DNA of 20,630 bases from Larix sibirica (GCA_004151065.3 NWUY0300031326.1:9057-29686), one strand, 5' to 3'; counted from the stretch's first letter, positions 1 through 10,964 are shown. Made by a program: numbers and translations. Notes: generated by a model not told the origin, from the sequence alone.

Positions 1-3000
1 TAACACTACTGGGCCATAATGTCAATTCCAGACTCAACAACTTTCACCTACTGATGCTTAAGCATCACTTTTTTTGCCCATATGATGTTGGACACAATGT
101 CCTTTATGCTAGTCATCTTAGTTTCCTCCTAAGATAGGGTATTTAGGAAATATACAGCATGCTCAGCATGCTCTGTAGGCTTCTTGTTTAATTTCTCATT
201 AGCAGTTGCAAAACCCTGCTTTGCCAGTTTTGTTACCTCTTCTTTGTCTAAGACAAAATCAAGGAAAGGTCTCGATTTGCTTGCCTCGGTGATGATGATG
301 TCCCAAATCACCTGTCTGGCCCCCTGTAATGAGTTTCGCCATGTAACATGTTGTTTTAACCCATTATAATCACCTTGCATCGCCTAGTACTTGGTTTCCC
401 AAGCCTCCTTTTCTCTTTCTGCATTGGTAAGCAAAGTCTTTAGACTTGCATTCTGCTTCTTCAACCTGGTTACCTCGACCATGTCCTCCAAGCTAGCTTA
501 TGCTATGGCTCCTACCGGGGAGAAATATCCAGCTTCTATGGAAGGTGTTTCTGTAGTGTCCATTTCCTGAGTCTTATCCTGCTCTCCCATTTCTTGGTTC
601 TTAACCTGCTCTCCCATTTCTTGGTTATTATCCTTCTCTTTCTCTTTCAGCTTCTTCTCAAGTTCCTCAAATTGGGTCTTCAAGATATTCTCACTTGCTA
701 CCAACATGGATATATCTATCTGCCACTTCTTTTCTTTTTCGTCAAAGCTAAGCACCTTAGCCTCGCAGTCAATTAGTTTACCCTAGAGCTTTTCCCCTTC
801 TTCCTCTAGCTCAGCTAGATCAGATGCATCCACCAATTTAGTGGAAGGAATTTTTCAACTTCTTCTTCATTTGATGGATGAGCTTGTGCTTCTCATCCAA
901 CAACTTCTGTATGTTAGCTCTTTTGTCCTCATCAGTATCATTGGTTAACAATGTAGTTTGGTGCTTTTTTACTTGTGCTTTTAGGGACTTATTTTCTATC
1001 TTTTCTATTCTCAGCTGATTTTGGACTTTATCTTTATTGGCCTGCACTTTAGATAGATCCACGACATCCTTCAGCAACTTATTATAGATGAATTCACTAG
1101 TCTCTTTGTGTAAATTGATTATATCTGACATGGTGATGTCTTCCAGATTTACTTTCAGCTCGGTGGCCTTATTCTTGGTGGGCAAGGAAAGACTCAGGGT
1201 GTTATGGGTTAGGCTTCTGCTTGCCACCAAAGCTACATATTTCTTTGAAATATTTCTCACACTTGCATATAATTTGGCCTCCTCAGAGACTATATCTAGA
1301 CTCTCTTCATATTCTTCTAGTAACTTAGCCCTGATTTTGTTGGGTGCTACCAACTTAGTGTATGGCTAGTTGAATTTATGTTCTTTAACTTCAAAAACAG
1401 GTACTTGGAACCTCACATGTTTCTTCTTTTTGGTCTGCCCTGCCGGCACTGTTACTAATTGTTGTTCAAGTTTCTATAACTTTTTCCTCTTTGGGGCCCT
1501 TTGTGCATCACCATCAACCTCCATGGGCTCACTGCCCTCTAGCTTGCTAGATTTTTCTGAACTAATGGTAAGGGGGACAACTGCTGACATTAATGGGATT
1601 AGGGTAAGAGAAACAGGCACTAGTGATGTGTTTCCTTGTGCCAAAGAGGGGGAGCCTTCAAGTGTGTCTATCTCCATCTAGCCCTTTTCAGGATACTCTA
1701 ACCAGTTTTCCATCTCAGCCAAACCTGTAAGCTCGAAATGCTCATATCCCTTCCTGTTACTCTCCTTCCTCCTTTTTGAAATGATGTAGTGAGGATCATA
1801 GTTCATTGTTGTCTTGGATTGGAATCCCATGTCACTCACCATTTTCTCAATGCATGGGAGAGAAGCCTTGCTCTTGACAATGAAAGGGCCTATTTTCCAT
1901 GGGAAGCTGATGTCTAAGGACTTCTTGTCATCCATGAAATGTTCACATTCCACCTTCAAATTTTGTCTCATGAATTCCAAGGTAAGTATTATAGGGGTCA
2001 AGAAAATACGTAACACATAAGCAGCATGGGAATATCCATAGACTCTGATTTCAGTGCCATGTTTCAACAAGAACCAGTCTCCAAATCCCTTCCCCACGGA
2101 GGGCTGCAATAAGTAGTTCATTTCTGGAAGCACTCTAGGTAGCCTTTTCTGGAAGAAAATTAAGTATATCTCTGACAAAAGGTCATCCATGAATGCTTTA
2201 TAATCTGAATACATTTCTGGAACCTATAGGTTCCCTTCATGTGATACCAGGAACATCTTCAATAGGTATGATTGGAATTTGAAAGTCCTTGTCTTAGGGA
2301 ATTCTACTAGCTGTGAGTGGATTCTTTCAGCTAGGGCTTCGTCGAACTTGAGGCATGCACACTCGGTATGCAAGTTGGGATCCTATGACTTGATATGGTA
2401 AGTACTTAGAACAAACATCAAGATTATCAAGGACTCAGTTATATACTGGTCACTATCTAGCCCTAAGAACTGGGCCAACAAGGAAATAACACATTTTGAC
2501 TCTTCCTTAAAAAGGATGGCTTCAGTAGGGAAAGGTACCCCTTAGATAGAGGTGTTTGGCTATAGGGAAGCATGGTAAAAAAAAAAATTTAATTGAATTG
2601 GGGAGATCCTGTAATGCTGGATTAGGGCTTCTTCCCTGTAGCTTTGGTATTTTTGACAAAACTCAGCTGGAATAGTGAGGGATTTTATAATAGTTAGGGG
2701 GTTCACATAACACAAAACATTCAACCTGGAGGCATCCATGATCACTCTCTGACTCGGTGAGCAACTGTAGGCACACCATTCTACAAATTCAGGACAACAT
2801 GGGGTTTGAGTGGTTGTGAATAAGTGGAAGAAAGAGTGATAATCCCTATGAACATATATGTTTTGGGCCCTTATGACCTCCAATTTTTCTTTAGCAGTCT
2901 CTATGGAGGTGTTAAGAAACATAGGATCGTAAACATCATTGTATTTGTCCTCCACCAGCTCACTTATCTTTAGGTGCTAAAAACCCGAGGGTTCCACAGA

Positions 3001-3009
3001 TCCAACCAT
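1..3009 (-). pseudogene. Decayed long ORF of an unrecognised coiled-coil protein family (partial, runs off left edge)
   Basis: Reading the minus strand from an ATG at 3009-3007, preceded directly by an in-frame TAA, one frame stays coherent down to about 850, where a single-base-type slip near a T run (854-858) moves it to the next frame. That frame continues to the window edge. Thirteen in-frame stops interrupt it, with lowest coordinates 2977, 2560, 2542, 2383, 2224, 1678, 1474, 1366, 783, 498, 384, 129 and 48. The first ~440 codons look globular (motifs such as GFGDWFLLKHGTEIRVYGYS and NYDPHYIISKRRKES). A basic linker follows (TKKKKHVRFQVPVFEVKEHK, about 1380-1440). From about 1350 downward the protein is rich in E, K, L and Q with heptad-like spacing, so it is probably a coiled coil. 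I do not recognise the family. It could be a lineage-specific multicopy gene or a gag-like ORF of a transposon. That it is one broken gene is well supported by frame continuity; its function is unknown. Confidence 0.8.
561..635 (-). repeat. 27-bp in-frame tandem repeat inside the coiled-coil pseudogene
   Basis: Units begin at 561, 588 and 615 (the last one partial), each starting CATTTCYTG on the plus strand. On the coding (minus) strand they encode a nine-residue repeat of the form (N/T)QEMGEQ(V/D)K. Because the period is a multiple of three, copy-number change would keep the frame, as expected for a repeat that arose while the gene was coding. The repeat lies in a charged, glutamate- and glutamine-rich stretch. 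Confidence 0.85.
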
Positions 3010-3170
3010 TTAAATACTTTAGTGGGGATGTGGATGGCCTACCTGGTTGTTTGACAGCCGAGTTTATCTCCTAGGCCCCTGGTTGGTTGGTCGGCTCCTG
3101 CACGGTCTGCTCCTATCGCTTTCTGATGCAAACATGACAAAATGGATGTGTATCTCTGTGTAGGCAATCC

Positions 3171-3181
3171 CTTTTTATATA
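3171..3181 (-). promoter_or_regulatory. Probable TATA box of the minus-strand gene
   Basis: The minus strand reads TATATAAAAAG here, an excellent match to the plant TATA box. It sits about 165 bases upstream of the ATG at 3009, so a transcript starting about 30 bases downstream would have a 5' leader near 130 bases. The spacing and orientation fit the gene on the left. This is a motif match only, and AT-rich DNA can produce such strings by chance. Confidence 0.5.
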
Positions 3182-3730
3182 ATAAATCCTGCCATATCAT
3201 TCCTGCAGCTATGACAGTGAGGAAGCCATGTCATCCATTCATCCACGCAATTTATCTCAAGTCATAGATCTCTTTCATCCTCCTATGTGACTCCCAAATT
3301 TTCCATGTTCCATCCTGCTAGCACCTTTGATTTGTGAGAACATTTTCCAGCTATCGATCTGGTCCCTCCATAGATCTCGATTGTCAAAAGGCGCGTCCTT
3401 TTACTGACTTCACATATTTTGGGCCCTCCGGTTTCACGTGCAAGTCAAATGTGTGAACTCACATCCATCCATCGATCTCCTTCCCGCTAGATCTACATCG
3501 TTGGAAGGTGTGGGGTCTACCAAAAAGTTCGCAAATGTCAACATCGGCTTTCTTCGCGAATGTTGAAAACGCGAACCACTTCCCGACTGTTGATCTGCGA
3601 CAACAACCGTTGATCAAGATTTAATGTGCCCATAGGCTAACACTCCCACCTGTGTTTAAACAATGCCATCCTTAGTTTGCGAAGAGGCCTTTTGGCCGTA
3701 GATCTTTGCCACTGTCAATCTAGACCACCC
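3182..3730 (-). promoter_or_regulatory. Upstream region of the minus-strand gene with G-box and a TTCGCRAATGT direct repeat
   Basis: This stretch is richer in G, C and CpG than the DNA to its right. It contains a palindromic CACGTG (G-box core) at 3435-3440. It also has an imperfect ~20-bp direct repeat (3528-3547 and 3553-3572) starting TTCGCAAATGT and TTCGCGAATGT, the second copy including the 8-bp palindrome TTCGCGAA. No convincing ORF is present. Its placement upstream of the TATA box makes a promoter role plausible, but this is inference. Confidence 0.3.
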
Positions 3731-5232
3731 ATGGATGCTGTTGCATATTTGTAGGCCTACTTCACCATTTTAACTCTATTTGCACTGTTTCAAGCCTCAA
3801 ATTTGATCATTTCCTTCTGTAATCCACAAATATTTGTCCAGACATCTCACCTTAGCTATCCTACGACTATGTTACTTGGATCACTGGAGGCTTTCTTCAT
3901 TCTCCTCAGGGATTCGGCCTCCCACTTCACCCAGGTCAAAAATAGTGCCAACACAAGTCTTGAAAATGAATAACGAGGAACATATTCTATAAGCATTTTC
4001 AAGTATCTCTTCATTCATGTTTTTGGTGGATGACATAGAAAATTACAAATATTGGACTATATAAGACCATGTCTCTCCAAAGAACTGTCATATTCCCAAA
4101 TGGGAGGGATTTTAAAACAATTTTCCTCTCTATTATGCCCACTATGATACCTAACTTCATCTATAAACAAGATGTTCGATTTATCTTATATTTCCTCATA
4201 ATATAAAACGCTTTAGATGTGTTCTTCTTAAGTAGGTAATAGATTTCCAACCCAACTTATTTTGCAACTGTTCAAGACACTAGTGTCATTGATGCACTAA
4301 AATAGTGACAAAAAATCAGGTTCCTTTCAACAAAATAATTAGAGAACTCACAACATGTACTGTTTTACCTTTTGCATCAATCAATAAGACATGATATCAT
4401 AAAAACCTATAGATAGAACCAAAACCATAGATAGATGTACAACACTCCACATATCCTCTTACATTCTGTATATAAGCATATGTGTTTCTTTGAGACAAGG
4501 CACCATAAGAATCTCAACTTACAATGTATTTGGTAATGGAGCATGACTATAAGCTTTAGCGCAAGAAATTTAATTGTGAAATATAAGTGCAGAAATAACT
4601 CTACATAGATAAAAAATGAATAGAATCGATGTCAAATAAAATAGTCCAAGAAATTCTTTAGCTACCACTAGTTTGAGTGACTCACAGGTCTACCTAGTAA
4701 GCTAGCTCATGTAAGTGATCTAGCTATAGCACTTATTATCTTGAGTGAGTGACATGCGGGTAAGGGATAGGGTGCATCATAATGAATGCATCATCACTAT
4801 CTCCACTCCTCATGAAATGAATGAGTTATCCCCAACCATCCCCTCCCTCCATCAGGAAAACCAGATATCCAGTCAAGCTCAAACAAAAGTGATCTTTCAC
4901 CCACTTTCTTCTCTTATTGTTCATTCATGAAATTGCATAACACCACCTGTAACATAACATCCCCTATCACCCCCATACCATACCAAAAATACTAGCTCAA
5001 TAAGGATCCCCAGTAGGCAGAGAGTAACCAATCCCCAATACGCAAAGGGTACCAAGCGGGATCATGCTACTTTAGAGATCGAGTGCTCGGGTAGGTGCAT
5101 GAAATCATCCATCCACTCCATAGACTTGGTTCCAACTCCAATAGGTCAGGATGAAACCTTATCTCCTCCACAATCAGGAACCATTAGCTTAGCCACACTA
5201 TAATATGCTCCACACCACTAGCCATCTAGGTA
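3731..5232. other. Intergenic DNA, no gene recognised
   Basis: All frames are closed at short distances. The longest open stretch (4745-4930, plus) has no recognisable motif and a low-complexity composition. Around 4940-5230 the sequence is C-rich on the plus strand and could be part of an old transposon long terminal repeat, but I can see no paired copy or bounded ends, so I do not call one. Confidence 0.5.
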
Positions 5233-5370
5233 AATCATTGTAAATCATCAACAACATGTAATCATTGTAGATCATCAACGTGTAAATAATTTCTCAAGGT
5301 GTAAATAATCATTGTAAATCATCATCATGTAAATAATCATTGTAAATCATCAACATGTAAATAATTTTTC
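5233..5370. repeat. AT-rich minisatellite, unit about 28-30 bp
   Basis: Imperfect tandem copies of a unit close to AATCATTGTAAATCATCAAC followed by ATGTAAAT run through this stretch. The core CATTGTAAATCATC recurs (one copy reads CATTGTAGATCATC) and the core TGTAAATAAT recurs four times. Copies differ by short deletions and substitutions, which suggests an old array. Confidence 0.75.
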
Positions 5371-8145
5371 AATTATATAGAATTTATGGACCAAACAATT
5401 TGTATAATCACTTAGCAAATAAGTTTATATAACTGTCGCACCGATCTTCAACTCTAGTGGATTGACACTTTCTAGTACATTGTCTCTATGTTTTGTTGCT
5501 CAGACAGTGCCAGCTAATCTTCCTCTCCCGCTTTCACTTCATTAAGAGAATAACTCCCGCGTACTATTGAATTGAATGATGGGCCCAAATCCTTTCTCAT
5601 CTATCCAATAAGCCCCACATGCAAAACATTAGATAGACTTGTCACATCATAGCAATGCATTCATTGTTATGCAACACATTAACAATATTAAACCCACCTC
5701 CAATCCTTTATTATCCAACTACGGTGGAAACTTACATGCATCTACTCCCTCGGAATTGTAGCTTTCCTTTCAAATTTGTATTTGAATATTTATTTCTTTT
5801 ATGAATTCTTGAAAGTATGAAATGGAATAACAATGATAGTTCTATTAACCTACTTTGAATTTTCATGAATATTATTATCAATTGGAATTTGAATTTAAAT
5901 ATATGAAGCCATGGTTGTATGAACTTTCGTGTGAAACCTACTAGGAATTAAACTTTATAAGTGGTTATAGTTTAGTCCATGTAAGAAACAAATATTGTTT
6001 TTTTAAATGGTTATGAACTTGCAACTATCAGTTTGTAACTATATACATGCAATATGTAAAATCGAACTTGGCCTTTGACTTATGCGATGAATTAACTCGA
6101 AATTTTTGTGAGAACTTTCTCAAACAAAAATATTCGGTGAAGGACCTTTCACTAATTATTTTATGCATGTGAACATGAGTAATTATTATTGTGTATATTT
6201 AAACAAAATCAATCATACGACAATGCAATTGAAATTCAAGCACATAAATGAACACCCATGTGATAACGAAGTTCACCAAACTATACTAGCTACGTCTTCA
6301 GGCTCGTGAAATCATCGAACTGCTTGCATTAATTCTCCCAGAATAGGGGTTGATTCTCTCCTTTAGAAATTTTGAAATTTGAGTTCTACAAACGGACTTA
6401 GGTCTAGCAATTTTCCTTAAGCTCCCGATTTCAATGCGAAATACTGCTTGATTCATTGGTGGAACTGGAGAACTGCGATCATGTTGAATCCAACAAGGTG
6501 TAGTTCTGAGAGGGTAACAACTGGCATGTGCTTTATTATTTATTTGAAATTTGAGTTCTAACAACAGAGTAAATAGACAAACAACCTTTACTAATATAGA
6601 AACAAGGTATTTCCCACGTGTCCTTTGGATTGCGGTTGCACATGAAACAAAAATAGATGGCTTACATGAACACACATAACAGAGGACATTGGAGACATCG
6701 CCTGTACAAGTGTTGTCCTCAGCCCATGCATGTTAGAGACGTGGTGGTCACAAGCATACACACGCGGATGGTCGTAACTCATCAGAAAATGGGGATCATG
6801 CAAAAATTCGGTGGGTAGTGCATACACCTGTGAGCCAAAAAATTTCCAATGGAAGGAGAGGAGTATCTAAAAAATATACCTTCGCCACTAGTTGAGATGC
6901 AAGATGACTAGCTTCTCTGGATCAATTATAGAAGAATATAGATCAGGGTCAGGGTTGTTCCTCGTATGTATTCCCCATAATCCATGATGTTGCAGTGGAG
7001 TTTCCAAGTGAGCAATTACAGCTAGACCTGAACCTAGCTCATCCCTCAAATTTAGTGAGTGATTTTCCAGTTTAGACAAAAGAAATAGATAAACAAAAAA
7101 GTTTTGAAAATAATTAATCCTATGTTGAAATCTAAGAGACATCTTGTTTCTTCTTGACTATAACCTTGCAATTATATTAAATATCTCTTTCCATTTTGCA
7201 TTTATAACACTGTAAACATATGACGCTGTAAAGAAAGAAACAAGCTGGAAAACTGTGTGGCTTATGTGATACTAGTAGCCTTAGTTTCATCTAAAAACAA
7301 CGTAACATGATTCTATTCAGTATTCATGAATTTATGCTAATTTCAAAGGAAAATAAAGTGCCCAACTTTTGAATTTAGAAAACAAATTACACTTAACATA
7401 TACAAAGTATTGTTTTGGAGGTAATAAGATCTACTAAAAGATGTAGATTATTAAAATACCAACTACAAAAGTTTATATTATTAGGGTATATATATTATTG
7501 TGGCCAGTCTTTAGTTTCAATATTAAAATAAACATTTTGTAGGATTATTGATTTGGAATGGAAGCCCACTTTCTTTCCTTATTTTGCATACTTTGACATC
7601 CAAATCAGAAAATGAAAGAATTTAAAAAATAATCTTCATTACTAAGGCGATCATGACCTTCACAAATTCTTTGAAGAGAAAACTGGGTTGCTTAATTTAA
7701 GGAAAGTTTTTTCTTTGACACTACTGGCAGATCTTTCTGTGAACTGATTTTAACATAAAAAATAGTTCAATGTGGTGAATTCAAGACATTCTTTGCCATA
7801 GTGAAGCATCCTCTTACGGAACAAAAAGTTAAATCTATTTTGAATTTCGAGTATCAAACAGTAATTTCTATATGGATTCATTTTGTCTATATACAACAAT
7901 GCAATGCGATAACATTTCATAACAGGGAAGGGTTAGAAAAAATAAATATTGGGATTAAAAGAAGACATGTTGGCAATTGATACTTCACCTCGCTTGCTGA
8001 GATCCATAAAACCGTCTAGCAAGTTCACTTGAAGAGGATTAGCTTGAAAGAGGAGGTCATAACATATAAATGTTGCATCATTGAGCAACCATTCTCATCA
8101 TGTCATTGAATCTCTTTTTTCCATGCGATAATATTTTGATGTTAA
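5371..8145. other. AT-rich intergenic DNA, no gene recognised
   Basis: A few open stretches of 60-125 codons occur on the minus strand (for example 6298-6675 and 6888-7142). They lack recognisable domains, consistent splice-site context or extension across neighbouring frames, so I treat them as chance openings or unrecognisable relics. No repeat with clear boundaries was seen. Confidence 0.5.
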
Positions 8146-8370
8146 GATATTTCTAACTTAGTAGGCCTATGCTTACTTGTTTTCAAGATATTTGTGTTTG
8201 CTTGGGAGTGATGTTCTCCTACACCAAAAAGACAAGGCTATGAAATAAAGAAAATTTAACCAAGAAATACAAGGTGATATTTCTAACCTAGTAGGCATGT
8301 GATGTGCTTACTTCAAGATTGAGTATTTGCTTGGGAGAGATACACTTCAATACAAACTACAAAGACATAC
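8146..8370. repeat. Diverged tandem duplication, period about 130 bp
   Basis: Copy 1 starts at 8146 and copy 2 at 8276. Both begin GATATTTCTAACYTAGTAGGC, then share a TGCTTACT block, a TTTGCTTGGGAG block and an ACAAAGACA-like end. Small insertions and deletions separate the copies. It is non-coding. Confidence 0.75.
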
Positions 8371-8633
8371 AATTCATGAACATAACACAATATATTTCAT
8401 CAATACAATGAAAAATCGATGCTAACGTTGTCCACGCTATAATGACTAGTCTAATGACGTAGCATGAAAACTTTCCAAGAAGTGACCCTAAATATTGCAT
8501 TATAATATTTTTCATTAATTATAATCCTCACAGAGAACGATTGGTTATGGCGCCATTGACGACTAAGGAACTCATAGCTAAATAGCAGGAGGTTGCTTGG
8601 ACTACGCATACCCTGGGTGTGCGCTATTTCCTA

Positions 8634-8750
8634 GTACTCGATATGCTATCTTCATAACCTGCAACATACCGCAATGTTGTAGAAGCCTGGCAGTGGGAGT
8701 ACTAGATATGCTTTCTTCGTAACCTGCAACATACCCCAATATTGTAATAG
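8634..8750. repeat. Tandem duplication, period 65 bp
   Basis: Copy 1 (8634-8685) and copy 2 (8699-8750) both read GTACT, one differing base, then AGATATGCT or CGATATGCT, and both contain TAACCTGCAACATACC. Only about seven differences are visible over 52 bases. The short minus-strand openings that cross it (8602-8896) are explained by the duplication and show no protein motif. Confidence 0.85.
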
Positions 8751-9484
8751 CACGTTGAAGGAGGAAAGTAGTGATACATGCCCCAAATTGCATGCACCAT
8801 ACATGTATCATGATTGTTCCATGCACCATGCACTATGAAATCGATGACTTGATCATTTCGTTGCTTAAAGTCACCGTGAAGAGAGAACTTCGACATTAAG
8901 ATAACACCACGAAAGAGTTAATCAACTAATTCTTATACATGGCAAAAGTAATGTAACCGAGGAACTTATATTACCAAGGAATGTCCATTTGTCCACTGAA
9001 ATGTCCTAATCGCATCACAAAAGCACTAATGCAGAGAAACAAATTCATTGAGAATTGCACTCAATTCCAAATCCTTGGCTAAATTTCAGTAGCATTTGGA
9101 TCCATGGCCTCTTATGGTAGTGGTAAATGGTGATTGCTAATGGAATTTTATGGTGATCATCGGAATGGATAGATAATTTTACTATTTCCAGGATTCTTGT
9201 AACGCAGGTCAGGAAACCCACTAAAAATCTATTGTTTTTTATTGTTGATTCAATTGTTTCTTTCCTTTCGTTTAAACCCGAAAGTAGCACTAACAATACT
9301 GCTATGCTCCCCTTTTCTGCAAACGAGGTAAGAGGGATCGTTTATCTACATATGTCATTTAACAATAAACTGTGAATTTGTTGGTAAATATCTAGCTTGA
9401 TTTATATGAATTCATAATTTGGTCCATGTTTTGAGTTCTTACGTTTTCTCTAGCCTTTTGCTTCACTAGATAATATATGAACAC
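8751..9484. other. Intergenic DNA, no gene recognised
   Basis: Apart from one open stretch on the minus strand (9045-9296) without recognisable motifs, all frames are closed at short distances. No repeat or structural RNA was seen. Confidence 0.45.
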
Positions 9485-9680
9485 CCAGAGCTTTTGCATT
9501 TACTGGTCACGAGTTTGAATCGTGTGAGACTATTTCACGTGGAGTCATATACAGTATCTAGGTAACAACTCTGAAACGAGGCCTATGTCCTCTGCTTCTG
9601 CATAGCCTATGGGGTTGTCTGCGTGGCTTGTGGGGTTGTCCTTACCACTAAAGTTGTGATAGAGTTAAAAAAATAAATTG
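9485..9680 (+). mobile_element. Possible tRNA-derived SINE remnant
   Basis: At 9508-9525 the sequence folds as a 5-bp stem (CACGA with TCGTG) around a 7-base loop GTTTGAA. This is the geometry of a tRNA T-arm, and it contains a B-box-like GAGTTTGAATC (9511-9521). About 150 bases downstream is a short A-rich stretch (GTTAAAAAAATAAA, about 9665-9678) that could be the SINE tail. I cannot find a good A box, and no other tRNA arms are visible, so this is not a tRNA gene and the SINE call is tentative. Confidence 0.3.
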
Positions 9681-10895
9681 AGTAAATGACATAGATAGCG
9701 CTACCAAGTGAAGCTGATACCCAAACTTGAAGCGAAATAATCCGTAAGTATACATCCATCTTCAAGATTTTCTTTACATTATTCTCCATATCTATCGTTT
9801 GTCCAGGACCCAAATACCTGCTTAAAAACTCATTCAAATTATAGTTTAAATATACAAATGAAAAAAATATAATATGTAGTTCCAGTAATTAAAACACTTG
9901 GATGGAATCCAATAATCCAATATGGTGTACCATCTGGTTATTGAAGCATCTCAAAAGCTATCAAACAAAAGGAAAACAAATAAATATCATTTAGATTTAA
10001 GAGAAATAGAGGATCAAACTATACAGATTTATGCACAAGTGTAGGAGGAACATGGTTTTCCTTTTCGATGCTTCCTTCATACAATGTTTGTCGTGCAAAA
10101 TGCCTACCATAAATTATTGACATATCTTGACCAATGAATGCAAAATTCCTGGTATATTGGAATGCAGGTTCCAGCCACATTTACAAATTTCCTCCATCTT
10201 TTATTTTTAAACTTGTTTTCATTTTATTTAAATTTTGTGAGAGAGAAGCAAAGCAAAGAATGCATTGAATTTATATGAATATTTTAATTCTAGTATTTTC
10301 ACCTAACCAGAAGCATACTTTGCTAAGTATATTCCACCTCCTCCATTGAATTTATATGTCAACTTATATTCACAAGTATGGAACATGCCAATTTATAATT
10401 TTCTTTACAACTAACACAATTATTTTGAACTCAAGCATCTTTCTGGTCACTAGATTATCATTAAGTTAACTTATACAAAGTGGGTGCTTGTATGTAATAA
10501 AGAGTTGGTCCCACACTTGGTAGGGAAGAGACAATTCAATCTTTAGCAGAGCATAAGGCCAACTATCTAAACAAAGAGCTTGATTTGGATTGTACTGACA
10601 AACAAAGAAGCTGGAAATGTTTATTTTATTGTTTAATTAAATTCATTTGACAAACAAAGCTCTTTGTGCATACAAGTAACTTCAAACAACAGTTTCTTAC
10701 TATGTGTATGTGTTTGTACAAGTTCTCCAGGACAACAAACCAGCCATGATAGGATCCTTCATACTTGCAAACTAGCCAAGACAAATCTCCTAGACTTCAG
10801 AAGCATGAGAAAGAAGGCGGAGATTCCTGAAGAGAATTTGTATAAATAGTTACTAGCCAAAGGTTCTAGCCATAGTGATAAGCTAGAGCTTGGCA
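9681..10895. other. AT-rich intergenic DNA, no gene recognised
   Basis: No coding frame with family resemblance was found. A minus-strand opening (9607-9837) contains a hydrophobic stretch that could be a membrane segment, but it stands alone. An 11-bp inverted repeat (10571-10581 and 10657-10667, ACAAAGAGCTT and its complement) encloses about 75 bases. It may be a small hairpin or a chance match. Confidence 0.4.
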
Positions 10896-10964
10896 GTGTG
10901 GCGATGAAGGTTCAGTGGTGGTGTGGCGATAAGGTTTAGTGGTGGTGTGGCGGTGAAAGTGCTG
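10896..10964. repeat. GT-rich minisatellite, unit 24-25 bp, three copies
   Basis: Units begin at 10896, 10921 and 10945, each starting GTGTGGCG. The first two are nearly identical (GTGTGGCGAT, then AAGG, then AGTGGTG). The third is shorter and more diverged. The array sits in non-coding DNA. Confidence 0.8.

Noticed and set aside
1088-1681. Plus-strand open frames opposite the left pseudogene
   Set aside because: They are shadows of the coherent minus-strand frame; composition and continuity favour the minus strand.
1-3009. Alternative genetic code with TAG and TAA as Gln (ciliate or ulvophyte type)
   Set aside because: The frame also has a frameshift, and the nearby LINE contains all three stops plus frameshifts, which fits pseudogene decay in a standard-code plant nucleus better. 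It is kept only as an alternative in the findings.
4940-5230. Possible LTR starting TGTAACATAACATCCC
   Set aside because: No second copy, no primer-binding site and no defined end in the window.
6298-7142. Several minus-strand open stretches that might be exons
   Set aside because: No recognisable domain, no consistent splice context and no linked exons.
8602-8896. Minus-strand open frames
   Set aside because: Explained by the 65-bp duplication in this segment; no protein motif.
10664-10849. Plus-strand 61-codon open frame
   Set aside because: Short, low complexity at the start, no motif and no supporting context.
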